NCBI RefSeq assembly: GCF_005871185.1
Contig: NZ_SWKN01000012.1
Coordinates: 1-64,000 of the forward strand
Direction: 5' to 3'
Length of the DNA: 64,000 nucleotides
Origin: Limnobacter alexandrii
Lineage (GTDB): Bacteria > Pseudomonadota > Gammaproteobacteria > Burkholderiales > Burkholderiaceae_B
Below, one piece after another: positions 44,385 through 53,671 of the stretch. A program made the translations under genes and the position numbers. Every line of letters starts with the position of its first letter. Within the stretch, counting starts at the first letter, position 1. Below the pieces are notes generated by a model. It worked only from the letters and a program-made list of their open reading frames with translations, was not told the origin of the DNA and did not search any database.

Positions 44385-45197
44385 TTAACCTCCAAACAAG
44401 CGCTTCAGCAGACCAGGCTTTTCATAGTCTACAAACCGCAAAGGTTTTGTTTCACCCAAAAAGCGTGAAATACAGTCCTGGTAGGCCAAAGCTGCGTCGT
44501 TTTCTTCGGCGTGAATCACCGGCATACCTTGGTTGGAAGCCTGCAATACCGTTTCGCTTTCAGGAATAACACCCAATAGCGGCACACGCAACAGGTCGGC
44601 TACATCGGTGTAGCTCAGCATTTCGCCGTCGGCGGCACGCTTTGCTGAGTAACGGGTGATCAGCAGATGTTCCTTGACTGGCTCACCGCCTTCTTTGGCG
44701 CGTTTACTCTTGGCTTGCAGAATGCCGATGATTCGATCGGAATCGCGAACCGAGGACACTTCCGGGTTGGTCACCACAATGGCTTCATCGGCGAATGTCA
44801 GGGCCATCACTGCGCCACGCTCAATACCGGCTGGGCTGTCGCAAACAATGTACTCAAAGCCCATTTCGATCAGGTCTTTGATCACTTTTTCCACACCTTC
44901 TTCGGTCAAGGCGTCTTTGTCCCGGGTTTGAGAGGCTGGCAAAATCGACAGCATGGGGCAGTGTTTGTCTTTAATCAGGGTTTGCTGCAGGCTGGCTTCG
45001 CCATTGATCACGTTGACCAGGTCGTAGACCACCCGGCGTTCGCAACCCATGATCAGGTCCAGGTTGCGCAAACCCACGTCAAAGTCGATCACTACTGTTT
45101 TAAAACCACGCAGGGCCAAGCCTGCGGAAAAACTTGCGCTGGTGGTTGTTTTACCAACGCCACCCTTGCCGGATGTAACAACAATGACTCGACTCAC
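44385..45197 (-). CDS. minD: Septum site-determining ATPase MinD
   Basis: MinD is the membrane-bound ATPase that carries MinC and oscillates with MinE. The 270-residue protein has the deviant Walker [11 protein letters not shown] with Lys11 and Lys16. It also has the switch region [11 protein letters not shown] and a C-terminal amphipathic helix (GLLKRLFGG) for membrane binding. Translation most likely starts at GTG (45195-45197), with GGAG 7 bp upstream, giving [10 protein letters not shown]. It lies between minC and minE in the usual order. Confidence 0.96.
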   Translation of the reverse strand: MSRVIVVTSGKGGVGKTTTSASFSAGLALRGFKTVVIDFDVGLRNLDLIMGCERRVVYDLVNVINGEASLQQTLIKDKHCPMLSILPASQTRDKDALTEEGVEKVIKDLIEMGFEYIVCDSPAGIERGAVMALTFADEAIVVTNPEVSSVRDSDRIIGILQAKSKRAKEGGEPVKEHLLITRYSAKRAADGEMLSYTDVADLLRVPLLGVIPESETVLQASNQGMPVIHAEENDAALAYQDCISRFLGETKPLRFVDYEKPGLLKRLFGG

Positions 45198-45207
45198 AAA
45201 TGGTCTC

Positions 45208-46005
45208 CTAGCGGATGTTGATGGCCTTGAGCCGCAATGTGGCGGGCTCGGTGCCATGGTCAAGATGAATTAAGGTGGGTTTGGACCGGTTCTCTTCAGG
45301 AAAACCGCCCTCGAATGTTAAATAGTAACCAGCCACAGCCACCAGTTCGGCTTCGAAACAAGTGGACAGGATTCTGGCTTGGGTATCGCCAGCAGCACCC
45401 GCCAGGGCGCGGCCGCGCAATACACCGTAAACGTGCACATTGCCATCTGCGATGACCTCGGCGCCCGCAGACACCTGGCCCATAACAATCAGATCGGCCC
45501 CTTGGGCATAAATTTTCTGGCCACTGCGCACAGATTGATCAATCACCATGGTGCGGCGCGCATTGTCGAAGCTGGGCACGGCAGGATGGTCATCCTGTTT
45601 TGAATCGGCGGGCTCAGTGCTGGCGGCGTGTGTCACTGTGCTTGTTGCCTCCAGTGTTTCTGGTTCAGATTGCTCAGTTTGGCCGGTCTCAAAACGAATG
45701 CCCAATTCTTCTGCCTGGGCTTCAAGGGCCTCGCTTTGTCCGCGCGCCTCAACCAGCAATACACCTGCGGCTTTCAGCATTTCAGCAAAAGCTTTCAATT
45801 CAATGCCGTTCTCACTCAGATCAGTATCATTCCAGCCGGAAAAGTCGAGAACCGCAGGCTCAGCAGAATACACACCGGGTGTTGGTCCCAAACGCTTCTT
45901 GAGCGCATCCAGGCCTTCTTGTAGTGGAGCGGGGCGCAAGGCGAAAGTCACCGCTTTGATTTTGGCGAATTTGATGTCCAGCAGTGCGGAGGAAGGCTTG
46001 TTCAA
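45208..46005 (-). CDS. minC: Septum site-determining inhibitor MinC
   Basis: MinC blocks FtsZ polymerisation away from mid-cell. The 265-residue protein has an N-terminal FtsZ-binding domain (about 1-105) and an acidic, Ser/Thr-rich linker (about 110-150). The C-terminal beta-helix binds MinD ([36 protein letters not shown]). It is longer than E. coli MinC (231) because of the linker. It heads minCDE. Confidence 0.95.
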   Translation of the reverse strand: MNKPSSALLDIKFAKIKAVTFALRPAPLQEGLDALKKRLGPTPGVYSAEPAVLDFSGWNDTDLSENGIELKAFAEMLKAAGVLLVEARGQSEALEAQAEELGIRFETGQTEQSEPETLEATSTVTHAASTEPADSKQDDHPAVPSFDNARRTMVIDQSVRSGQKIYAQGADLIVMGQVSAGAEVIADGNVHVYGVLRGRALAGAAGDTQARILSTCFEAELVAVAGYYLTFEGGFPEENRSKPTLIHLDHGTEPATLRLKAINIR

Positions 46006-46052
46006 GATAATCGGGATCCGGGAATTCTGTATTTTCGGTCAATTTTACGAAC

Positions 46053-46084
46053 AAAGCCCGAGCCGTGTGCCGGTCTCGGGCTTT
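46053..46084 (-). terminator. Terminator after gmk-rpoZ
   Basis: AAAGCCCGAG (46053-46062) pairs perfectly with CTCGGGCTTT (46075-46084) over a 12 nt loop. It lies about 20 bp after the rpoZ stop. The following T content is modest on both strands, so it may work in both directions. Confidence 0.75.
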
Positions 46085-46105
46085 TCAAGTTCGGTGTTGC
46101 CCAGG

Positions 46106-46312
46106 TTAAACGGGCACGCGTTTCAGCATTTCGATACCGATTTCCCCTGCGGCAATTTCACGCAAGGCTGTTACGGTGGGCTTGTCCTTGTCAGACTTTA
46201 CCTTCGGTGTGTGGCCTTGGGCCAGCATGCGGGCGCGGTAAGTGGCGCACAGGGCCATGTCGAAACGGTTAGGGATCTTTTTCAAGCAATCTTCAACGGT
46301 GATGCGGGCCAT
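46106..46312 (-). CDS. rpoZ: RNA polymerase omega subunit
   Basis: The omega subunit helps fold and assemble RNA polymerase and forms part of a ppGpp site. The 68-residue protein has [20 protein letters not shown] and [11 protein letters not shown], the conserved omega motifs. It follows gmk by 9 bp on the same strand, a common arrangement in proteobacteria. Confidence 0.97.
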   Translation of the reverse strand: MARITVEDCLKKIPNRFDMALCATYRARMLAQGHTPKVKSDKDKPTVTALREIAAGEIGIEMLKRVPV

Positions 46313-46321
46313 CTGGTGTCC

Positions 46322-46969
46322 TTACAGTCCAATACTTTTGAGTTGCGCCCCGTGGCGCGCCATTTGCTGATTGAAACGGCAACGGGATGCGAAGACGATC
46401 GATTTCAGCTCCAAAAGAGCCTGTGTGAAATCATCGTTAAGGATAACATAATCAAAGCGCCTCGCCTGCTCGATCTCGAGTTGTGCGGCACCCATTCGCT
46501 TCAAAATCACCTCTTCCGTGTCTGTGCCCCGTCCGCGAAGCCGTTTTTCCAGTTCTTCCATGCTGGGTGGAAGAATAAAGATGGACACCACGTTGTCTAC
46601 CTTTCGCACCACCTGTTCTGCGCCTTGCCAATCGATTTCCAAAAGTACGTCGCGATCAATGGCCATTTGGCCTTCAACCCAGGCACGCGATGTCCCGTAG
46701 TAATTGCCATGCACGTGCGCCCATTCCAGGAAACCATCTTGTTCCCGCATGGCATCAAACTCATGCTCGGAAATGAAGTGGTAGTCCTTGCCATCTACTT
46801 CGCCGGGGCGGGCCTTTCGTGTGGTGTTGGAAATGGACAGCCCGATGCCCTGCACTTCGGCCAGAAGCGCTTTCACTAGCGATGATTTACCTGCGCCGGA
46901 GGGGGCACTGACAATGAACAGGCTGCCTGAATACTGTTGAGATTGTTGGGGTGGAGGGGGTTTGCTCAT
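46322..46969 (-). CDS. gmk: Guanylate kinase
   Basis: Converts GMP and ATP to GDP and ADP, an essential step of guanine nucleotide supply. The 215-residue enzyme has the P-loop SAPSGAGKSSLVKALL near residue 20. It also has the GMP-binding part (STTRKARPGEVDGKDYHF-like, ISNTTRKARPGE) and WAHVHGNYYGTSR. The first 13 residues are Pro/Gln-rich. It is co-transcribed with rpoZ. Confidence 0.97.
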   Translation of the reverse strand: MSKPPPPQQSQQYSGSLFIVSAPSGAGKSSLVKALLAEVQGIGLSISNTTRKARPGEVDGKDYHFISEHEFDAMREQDGFLEWAHVHGNYYGTSRAWVEGQMAIDRDVLLEIDWQGAEQVVRKVDNVVSIFILPPSMEELEKRLRGRGTDTEEVILKRMGAAQLEIEQARRFDYVILNDDFTQALLELKSIVFASRCRFNQQMARHGAQLKSIGL

Positions 46970-47061
46970 TCACGGCCTAACCAATTTCGTGTTGAATGCC
47001 TGATTCTAAGTCAAATGTTGGCGCTACGAACTTTCTTGCGCCCCGGATGCAGAGCGGAATG

Positions 47062-47078
47062 ACTAATGAACAATTAGT
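47062..47078. promoter_or_regulatory. Small inverted repeat before the orphan gene
   Basis: ACTAAT and ATTAGT are separated by GAACA in the 155 bp between gmk and the divergent orphan gene. It could be an operator for either gene. Nothing else supports this. Confidence 0.25.
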
Positions 47079-47124
47079 TTGCTTGTGTTACTGAGGGATC
47101 CTTATCACTCTCCAGGAGTACAGC

Positions 47125-48042
47125 ATGCCCAACCCAGTGCCTGCAGTAGAAACAGGTTCTCGCCCTGCACCAGAACCTCAGCGGACCCAGTTTACGGCAG
47201 AGGGTCGAACCTTCCAAAAAGCGGCGTTTTACATTCATAAAACCTCATGGGGCGAAGTTAGCTGGAGCGGTGAGCAGGCGGTTGATGGCGTCATCTACAA
47301 GTTTCCCCGAAATTTGAACTCGACAATTTACAAGAGTCTGACTTTTTCGGGTTCAGGCAGATTCGCTCGAGCTCAAAATCTGGCCTCTTTGCAACGAAGT
47401 GTGGTTGGCTCTGAATCAGGCGATAATATTGGGCAGGCTGCATGCCGATTAATCAATGAAATCAATTCGGAGAATGCATCAGAGTATTCTCTGAAAGTGG
47501 GGGCCAAGCTGATTGGCATGCAACTCCAGTTGGCAGGAATTCCTCTTTGGCAAAGGGCATCGGGAAACAATTACAAAGTTAAGGAACGGATTGAGGAAAA
47601 CGGTTGCTTTGAATCCATTGGCAACAACCCATTTTTGGCCACTTTGCTTGGCGGAATAAGTGGCCGACCGGTAAAGCTTGAGAAAAGCGTGAAATTTCTC
47701 GAGGCGTGCCAGAGATACGCCCAGCAAAGTCTTGCAGAACAGATCAGAACATTTGGTGAAACCCACACATTCACTTCAGCAGAAGATCTTGTTCATCGGG
47801 CAAAATTGACCTTGGTTGCCGCACCGACTGAGTATCTGAGACAGCGGCCTGGGCTGGCGATCAAAATTTGCGAGAAAATTAGTAGTCTTGAACTGTTAAG
47901 CCATTACTGTTTCCACAACGGCGCTTCGCCACCGAGACAGCGCGAGATGTACAGTCATATGGCCCAAGACTCTCAATTCTTTCAGACTCATTGTAATTCC
48001 CTTCGAAACATGCTGATCAGCTTTGGCAATCCGATTCCTTGA
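47125..48042 (+). CDS. Unrecognised protein between gmk and yicC
   Basis: I do not recognise this 305-residue protein. It has no visible signal peptide, membrane helix or known catalytic motif. The first 25 residues are rich in Pro, Glu and Thr and look disordered, and the rest looks like a mixed soluble fold. Codon choice appears less GC-rich than that of its neighbours. The ribosome site CAGGAG and a full-length frame support real translation. It lies on the opposite strand to yicC and gmk, which are usually adjacent in related bacteria, so it looks like a later insertion. A secreted effector or a phage/genomic-island remnant are possibilities only. Confidence 0.75.
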   Translation: MPNPVPAVETGSRPAPEPQRTQFTAEGRTFQKAAFYIHKTSWGEVSWSGEQAVDGVIYKFPRNLNSTIYKSLTFSGSGRFARAQNLASLQRSVVGSESGDNIGQAACRLINEINSENASEYSLKVGAKLIGMQLQLAGIPLWQRASGNNYKVKERIEENGCFESIGNNPFLATLLGGISGRPVKLEKSVKFLEACQRYAQQSLAEQIRTFGETHTFTSAEDLVHRAKLTLVAAPTEYLRQRPGLAIKICEKISSLELLSHYCFHNGASPPRQREMYSHMAQDSQFFQTHCNSLRNMLISFGNPIP

Positions 48043-48057
48043 AGACCAATTGCAGAC

Positions 48058-48987
48058 TCACTCGATATTCTGAATTTGCTCCCTGAACTGTTCAACCAGC
48101 ACCTTCAGGTCAATCGACGCCTGCGTTTGTGCAATCGCGTGGGCTTTGCTGCCCAGGGTGTTGGCCTCGCGGTTCAGTTCTTGGGTTACGAAATCGAGCC
48201 GTTTGCCAATGACCCCACCTTTTTTCAGAATGCGACGCACTTCAGTAAAGTGAGTTTGCAGTCGCTCTACTTCTTCTTTCACGTCAATACGGACGCTGTG
48301 CAAGGCCACTTCGTGTTTGATGCGTTCTTCAAGGTCTTCCACGGTTAAGTGGCCAGCTTTGTCATTGATGATTTTGTCGAAGGCCTCTGTCATGCGTTCC
48401 CGAATTTTGCCCTCGTAGTGGGCCAAAAACTGGGGCAGCATGGGGAGCAGGCTGTTCACAATGGTTTCCATGCCGTCTACTTTTTCCAGCAGTACAGTGG
48501 CAAGGCCAGCGCCTTCGCGCTCGCGGCTTTGTTTCATTGCATCAATGGCTTGGTCGCACAGGGCTGAAATGGTCTCTTGCAGCTCCTCGCCACTCAGGCT
48601 GTTGTCTTCAACCACACCGGGCCAGTTCAACACCTCGGTAATGCGAAAGCCGTTCGCCTTGGGCAAGGCACTTTGAATGCTGGCTTCAAGTGCGGCCAGT
48701 TGCTTAACCTGTTCAAGGTCAACCTTTGGAATTCGCTTTTCGCCCTCTGCGCGTCCCCAGGAAATTCGACACTCCACTTTGCCCCGGCTTAGCGCATTCA
48801 TCAGCTTTTCGCGAATCAGTGGTTCAAGCATGCGCAGGTCGTCGGCCATGCGAAAGTTCAGGTCCAGAAAGCGGGAATTCACACTGCGCAATTCCATGCT
48901 CAAGGTGCCAGCACGGGTGGTGCTTTGCGCGTTGGCAAAGCCTGTCATGCTGTGTACTGCGGCGGTGTTTTTGCTGTCCTTGCTCAT
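48058..48987 (-). CDS. yicC: YicC family protein (probable endoribonuclease)
   Basis: A 309-residue member of the YicC/YloC family, recently linked to RNA decay in E. coli. It starts with the family signature SMTGFANAQ and ELRSVNSRFLDLNFRM, and the C-terminal DUF1732 region holds GKRLDFVTQELNREANTLGS. The family usually lies next to gmk; here the orphan gene at 47125-48042 separates the two. The gene is divergent from dinB. Confidence 0.93.
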   Translation of the reverse strand: MSKDSKNTAAVHSMTGFANAQSTTRAGTLSMELRSVNSRFLDLNFRMADDLRMLEPLIREKLMNALSRGKVECRISWGRAEGEKRIPKVDLEQVKQLAALEASIQSALPKANGFRITEVLNWPGVVEDNSLSGEELQETISALCDQAIDAMKQSREREGAGLATVLLEKVDGMETIVNSLLPMLPQFLAHYEGKIRERMTEAFDKIINDKAGHLTVEDLEERIKHEVALHSVRIDVKEEVERLQTHFTEVRRILKKGGVIGKRLDFVTQELNREANTLGSKAHAIAQTQASIDLKVLVEQFREQIQNIE

Positions 48988-49064
48988 TTGCGGCCTGTGC
49001 GTGTGTGTCAGTGGTGCATGGATTGTAAACTCTGGACTGGTGCTTGTTTTCTGTGGGGGTGTTT

Positions 49065-50267
49065 TTGTCGGGTCGAATCATTGCCCATCTGGACATGGAT
49101 GCCTTCTACGCCAACGCCGAATTGGTGCGCAACCCAGACTTGCGGGGTTTGCCTGTGGCTGTGGGTGGTCGCCGGGGCATGCAGCCACTGCCAGGTCAGC
49201 AATTCCCAACCTTGGCGCAGTACGAGGGGCGGGGGGTGTTAACCACTGCTAATTACGAAGCGCGCGCATTGGGTTTGCATTCGGCCATGCCCACCATGAA
49301 GGCCGCCAAGCTGGCGCCTCACGCCATTTTATTGCCAGCCGATTTCGATTGGTACAAAACACTCTCGCGTCAGTTCAAGGCCGCTGTGCGTGAATTGGCT
49401 CCGAACGTAGAGGACCGGGGAATTGATGAGATTTACATTGATTTAACCGAGGAAACTTCGGGTGATTTTGGCGTAGCCATTGATCTGGCGCGGCAATTGA
49501 AGGTGGCCGTGACCGAGGCCACTGGCGGTATGACCTGTTCGGTGGGGCTGTCTGAAAACAAACTGACATCCAAAATATGCTCTGACCTTCAAAAACCGGA
49601 TGGGCTCAGCGTGGTCCGCCCCGATCAGTTTCAGGAAATGATCTGGCCTTTGCCCGTTGGCAAAATCAACGGTGTGGGTCCAAAGGCTCAGGAAAAACTG
49701 AAGGCGATGGGCGTGAACAGCATTGCCGAGCTGGCGGCCCAACCCCTTGACTTGCTTCGAGAACGTTTTGGTGAAAGCTATGGCTTGTGGATGCATGAAA
49801 GCGCCAATGGCATTGATCGCAGGCCAGTGACGCTGTATTCCGAGCCGAAAAGCATTAGCCGTGAAACCACGTTTGAGATCGACATGCATGTGCGCCGGCA
49901 CAGGGACAATCTGACCCAAGTGCTCATTCACCTTGCTGATAAATTGACTCAAGACCTGGCCCGCAAGCAGCGCCTTGCAAAAACCATCGGTGTGAAAGTG
50001 CGCTTTGCAGATTTCAAATCGTTAACCCGCGATGTAACCACGGGCTTGACGACTAGTTCAGCGGACGAAATTCTGCAAGCCGCGCGCGCCTGCCTGAAAA
50101 AAATTCCTTTTGAGGAAAAAGGACCCCGTTCAACAATTCGCTTGTTGGGTATCAAAGCCAGCCATTTGATTACGCCGGGCGATGCCGCGCTTGAGAGGGC
50201 CGCTCAGGAAAGCAAGCGAGCCAAAGGGCAGGCCCAATTGTTTCTCGACCTTGAAGATGCGCCATAA
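49065..50267 (+). CDS. dinB: Y-family DNA polymerase IV (DinB)
   Basis: Error-prone polymerase that copies past DNA damage. Metal-binding acidic residues occur in AHLDMDAFYA and RGIDEIYIDLT. The helix-hairpin-helix and little-finger parts follow (INGVGPKAQEKLKAMG). About 15 extra residues (GMQPLPGQQFPTLAQYEG) interrupt the usually short link between the VGGR and GVLTTANYEAR segments. The start is uncertain; a TTG at 49065 has GGGGG 7 bp upstream, and a GTG at 49059 is possible. The length of about 400 residues exceeds that of E. coli DinB (351). Confidence 0.88.
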   Translation: MSGRIIAHLDMDAFYANAELVRNPDLRGLPVAVGGRRGMQPLPGQQFPTLAQYEGRGVLTTANYEARALGLHSAMPTMKAAKLAPHAILLPADFDWYKTLSRQFKAAVRELAPNVEDRGIDEIYIDLTEETSGDFGVAIDLARQLKVAVTEATGGMTCSVGLSENKLTSKICSDLQKPDGLSVVRPDQFQEMIWPLPVGKINGVGPKAQEKLKAMGVNSIAELAAQPLDLLRERFGESYGLWMHESANGIDRRPVTLYSEPKSISRETTFEIDMHVRRHRDNLTQVLIHLADKLTQDLARKQRLAKTIGVKVRFADFKSLTRDVTTGLTTSSADEILQAARACLKKIPFEEKGPRSTIRLLGIKASHLITPGDAALERAAQESKRAKGQAQLFLDLEDAP

Positions 50268-50305
50268 TGCGGGCACGACAAATGGATACGCACTGGAGAA
50301 CCTGA

Positions 50306-51037
50306 ATGAGCACAACAACAGCCCGCCCGGATGGCCGAAGCCCCCACGCCCTGCGAAAAATCAGCCTTGAGCGCAATTACACCAAGCATGCTGAGGGTTC
50401 GGTCATGGTGCGTTTTGGCGATACGCATGTGTTGTGTACTTGCAGTGTCGAAGACAAAGTGCCTGGATTCCTGAAAGGACAGAACCAGGGCTGGTTGACA
50501 GCCGAGTACGGCATGTTGCCCCGTTCCACCCATTCCCGCATGGACCGTGAAGCCGCACGTGGCAAACAAAGCGGCCGCACGCAAGAAATTCAGCGTTTGA
50601 TTGGCCGTGCCCTGCGTGCTGCGGTTGATTTGAGCAAACTGGGCGAGCGCACCCTGAAAATTGATTGCGACGTGATTCAGGCCGATGGCGGTACGCGCAC
50701 AGCCTCGATTACCGGGGCCATGGTTGCAGTGGCCGATGCAATCGGCAAATTGCAGGCCAGTGGCGCACTTATGGAAAACCCAGTCAAGCAATTTGTGGCG
50801 GCGGTGTCGGTGGGCGTGGTGAACGGACAAGTGGTGCTTGACCTGAATTACGACGAGGACTCCACCTGCGAAACAGACCTGAATGTGGTGATGACCGAGA
50901 AGGGCGGTTTTGTGGAAGTGCAGGGCACAGCCGAAGGTGAGGCCTTCAGCCGGGAAGAACTGGATGGCATGCTCGATTCGGCAGCGGCCGGTATTGCTGA
51001 ATTGGTTCGTTTGCAGAAAGCAGCACTTGCCGCTTGA
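50306..51037 (+). CDS. rph: Ribonuclease PH
   Basis: A phosphorolytic 3'-5' exoribonuclease that trims tRNA precursors. The 243-residue protein has the conserved [34 protein letters not shown] and [14 protein letters not shown] blocks, which include phosphate- and RNA-binding residues. GGAG precedes the start. It lies in a plus-strand series dinB-rph-rdgB-hemW with short gaps. Confidence 0.97.
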   Translation: MSTTTARPDGRSPHALRKISLERNYTKHAEGSVMVRFGDTHVLCTCSVEDKVPGFLKGQNQGWLTAEYGMLPRSTHSRMDREAARGKQSGRTQEIQRLIGRALRAAVDLSKLGERTLKIDCDVIQADGGTRTASITGAMVAVADAIGKLQASGALMENPVKQFVAAVSVGVVNGQVVLDLNYDEDSTCETDLNVVMTEKGGFVEVQGTAEGEAFSREELDGMLDSAAAGIAELVRLQKAALAA

Positions 51038-51058
51038 CCCGCAGGAAGGAAAAACGTC

Positions 51059-51688
51059 ATGGCATTGAACAATGAATGGGTGCTGGCCAGCGGCAACAAA
51101 GGCAAGCTGCGTGAATTTCAGGACCTGTTTGCCCCTTGGGGCGTGAACTGGGTTGCCCAAGGTGAACTCGGTGTGCCTGATGCCGATGAACCTTTTCATA
51201 CCTTCGTTGAAAACGCCCTGACTAAGGCCCGCCACGCCAGCCGCCTAACCGGGCGCCCAGCGCTGGCTGACGACTCTGGTTTGTGTGTGCCTGCCATTGC
51301 TGGCGCACCCGGTGTGTTGTCGGCTCGCTATGCCACTTTGTTTGGGCAGGAAAAAAGCGACGCCAACAACAATGCTTGCCTGGTCGAACAGCTGAAAGGT
51401 GTTGAAGACCGGCGCGCTTATTTTGTGTGTGCCATGGTCTGGGTGGCCCATACCGACGATCCCACACCCACCATTGCCCAAAAAATGTGGTGGGGCGAAG
51501 TGATTGACGTGCCGCAGGGTGAGCATGGATTTGGTTACGACCCGCATTTCTGGCTACCTGAACACCAATGCACTGCCGCGCAAATGCCCAAGGAGTTGAA
51601 AAACCAGTTCAGCCATCGTGCGCAGGCCACACAGGCCTTGCTTGCTGAGTTGCAACTGCGCCTGGGTTTAAAGAAGGTAGAAGCCTAA
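51059..51688 (+). CDS. rdgB: Inosine/xanthosine triphosphate pyrophosphatase
   Basis: Hydrolyses non-canonical purine triphosphates (dITP, XTP) to keep them out of DNA. The 209-residue enzyme shows the family motifs LASGNKGKLREFQDL, FVENALTKARHASRLTG, ADDSGLCVPA and HGFGYDPHFWLPE. A ribosome site (CAGGAAGG) is close to the ATG. It ends directly against the possible hemW start. Confidence 0.96.
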   Translation: MALNNEWVLASGNKGKLREFQDLFAPWGVNWVAQGELGVPDADEPFHTFVENALTKARHASRLTGRPALADDSGLCVPAIAGAPGVLSARYATLFGQEKSDANNNACLVEQLKGVEDRRAYFVCAMVWVAHTDDPTPTIAQKMWWGEVIDVPQGEHGFGYDPHFWLPEHQCTAAQMPKELKNQFSHRAQATQALLAELQLRLGLKKVEA

Positions 51689-53008
51689 GTGGAACAGGGC
51701 AAGGGCGACGACAAGCCAAGTTTCATGGCAACCTCGGCCAGTAATCTTGTAGGCCGTGTCTTCATGCCCAGCGAACTTCGTTTCGCCGCCATGCCACCAC
51801 TGGCGCTTTATATTCACCTGCCCTGGTGTGTGCGCAAATGTCCTTATTGCGATTTCAACAGCCACCTGGCCCCGGAAAGCAATCTGCGCGAAGTGGGCAT
51901 ACCCATTCACGCTGGCATGCAGCGTGCCGCGGGTGAACAAGGGTTTGCAGAATCCGTGCCAATCGACTTGCAACGCCGCTACCTCAATGCGCTGGTGGCG
52001 GATCTTGATCAGCAGTTGCCCAAAATTTGGGGTCGAAAGCTTTATTCCATTTTTATCGGGGGGGGCACCCCTTCCTTGTTTGCACCCGAGTTGATTGATG
52101 AGTTGCTGGGCGCAGTGCGTGCACGTTTGGGCATGCCGCAAAGCGGCGAAATTACGATGGAAGCCAACCCCGGCACCTTCGAGCAAGCCCGGTTCGAAGG
52201 GTTCCGCAAGGCTGGTGTGAACCGATTGTCTATTGGCGTACAGAGTTTCTCGGATTCTCACTTGCAAGCCCTGGGCCGGGTGCACAACAGCGGGCAGGCG
52301 GTGGCTGCCGTACGCAGTGCTGTGGCCTTGTTCGATGAAGTGAACATTGATTTGATGTACGCCTTGCCGCATCAAAACGTGGAGCAGGCCTTGGCCGATG
52401 TGGCCCAGGCAGTGGCGCTGAATAGTACCCACCTTAGCCTGTACCAGCTCACCATGGAACCCAACACCCTGTTTGCTGCCAAACCGCCGCCTTTGCCCGA
52501 TGATGACACCTTGATCGACATTGAAGAGGCGGTTCACCGCGCAGCAAAGGCAGCAGGCTTTGAGCAGTACGAAATTTCAGCCTTTGCCAAACCTGGGCAT
52601 CGTTGCCAGCACAACCTGAACTATTGGGGGTTTGGCGATTACTTGGGTATTGGTGCCGGGGCACATGCAAAAATCAGCTACCCCAACCGAATTGAACGTG
52701 AAATCCGCCACCGCAACCCGATGGCTTATATGGAAGAAATGGAGGGCGCAGCGCAGCCCCTTGAAGTACGAACCTTGGCTGTGAAAGAACTGCCATTTGA
52801 ATTCATGCTGAACGCCTTGCGTTTGACCGATGGCGTGCCGGAAAGCTGGTTTGTAGAGCGCTGTGGCAGGCCGCTGAGCGACTTGCAAAAAGCCTTGAAA
52901 CTGGCATTGAACAAAAGTTTGATTGAAACCCAGCCCGGTATGTTCAAACCCACTGCACTGGGGTTTCGTTTCCTGAATGATCTTCAGGAAATCTTTCTGG
53001 CAGGCTAG
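51689..53008 (+). CDS. hemW: Radical SAM heme chaperone HemW
   Basis: HemW belongs to the HemN-like radical SAM family and acts in heme handling rather than as a true coproporphyrinogen oxidase. The iron-sulfur ligands are Cys47, Cys51 and Cys54 in WCVRKCPYCD. Further family parts are GGGTPSLFAPELID, NRLSIGVQSF and the C-terminal HemN region. A segment of about 20 residues (IPIHAGMQRAAGEQGFAESV) extends the loop after the cluster. The GTG at 51689 directly follows the rdgB stop. Starts at 51764 or 51791 would give the usual distance to the cluster and may be correct. Confidence 0.93.
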   Translation: MEQGKGDDKPSFMATSASNLVGRVFMPSELRFAAMPPLALYIHLPWCVRKCPYCDFNSHLAPESNLREVGIPIHAGMQRAAGEQGFAESVPIDLQRRYLNALVADLDQQLPKIWGRKLYSIFIGGGTPSLFAPELIDELLGAVRARLGMPQSGEITMEANPGTFEQARFEGFRKAGVNRLSIGVQSFSDSHLQALGRVHNSGQAVAAVRSAVALFDEVNIDLMYALPHQNVEQALADVAQAVALNSTHLSLYQLTMEPNTLFAAKPPPLPDDDTLIDIEEAVHRAAKAAGFEQYEISAFAKPGHRCQHNLNYWGFGDYLGIGAGAHAKISYPNRIEREIRHRNPMAYMEEMEGAAQPLEVRTLAVKELPFEFMLNALRLTDGVPESWFVERCGRPLSDLQKALKLALNKSLIETQPGMFKPTALGFRFLNDLQEIFLAG

Positions 53009-53023
53009 TGGGTTCAGGCCTGT

Positions 53024-53548
53024 TCAATTCAAGTGCCGCGTTTCAGGTCGCTCAATAATGCTGGGTACAGTCTTGAAATGCAGGCCCCAATCGGCCTGCC
53101 CACATGTTTTGATCAACAAATCGGCAAAGCCATGCTGCAACTGCTCGGCCATGCGCATTTCAAACCCCTTGCCATTGCCAGCCACCAGCTTCAACACCAG
53201 GTCGGTATTGTGCGCTTCGCCGCTGGGCCGCAATTCAATTTGCGTGATCAGTAGTGGGTCCGCACCCAGCGGGGTGGTGGTGTTTTTGTCCTGAAACGGA
53301 CTTTTGAAATCGGCTGAATACAGCGACACCTCCCGGCTCATCTCCAGCAGTGCTTTGCGGCCTGCATCGTTCAGTGGCCTGTCGCTGGCCAACAGCTTTT
53401 GCATCATTTCATCCAGGCTGGGTATCAGCATGCGCACCATGCGGCGCGTCAGCCAAACCCGTACTTCCTGACTTTCAGATGAATTGATCCGCATCAGGAT
53501 GCGATCGTGCTCGGGTGCGTAAGCAATTTGGAGTTGTTTGATTTGCAT
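53024..53548 (-). CDS. Conserved-looking protein of unknown function
   Basis: A 174-residue protein that I cannot assign. It begins MQIKQLQIAYAPEHDRILMR, has an ESQEVRVWLTRRMVRMLIP segment near residue 25 and no membrane or signal part. Small, single-domain proteins of this look, encoded alone, are seen in Burkholderiales genomes, but that is an impression. It is convergent with hemW (15 bp gap) and divergent from clpB. It looks like a real gene from its full frame and good composition. Confidence 0.75.
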   Translation of the reverse strand: MQIKQLQIAYAPEHDRILMRINSSESQEVRVWLTRRMVRMLIPSLDEMMQKLLASDRPLNDAGRKALLEMSREVSLYSADFKSPFQDKNTTTPLGADPLLITQIELRPSGEAHNTDLVLKLVAGNGKGFEMRMAEQLQHGFADLLIKTCGQADWGLHFKTVPSIIERPETRHLN

Positions 53549-53594
53549 GGCAGCGTACTTGAAAAATAGTGCAAGTCATTTGTGTTGGCGTTAT

Positions 53595-53621
53595 CTTGAA
53601 ATCACCACGCTCGCCCACACA
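53595..53621 (+). promoter_or_regulatory. Possible heat-shock (sigma-32) promoter of clpB
   Basis: CTTGAAA (53595-53601) is followed after about 12-13 bases by CCCACACAT. This resembles the sigma-32 pattern CTTGAAA-N13-17-CCCCATNT. It lies about 50 bp before the clpB start. Confidence 0.5.
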
Positions 53622-53671
53622 TACGGTTCATGGGTATTGTGACTCAAAATTGTTAAGAAGGGTTTGCACAC

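Noticed and set aside
45548-46879. 443-codon open frame on the plus strand
   Set aside because: It runs antisense through minC, rpoZ and gmk, crosses a terminator and has no family features. The minus-strand genes are certain.
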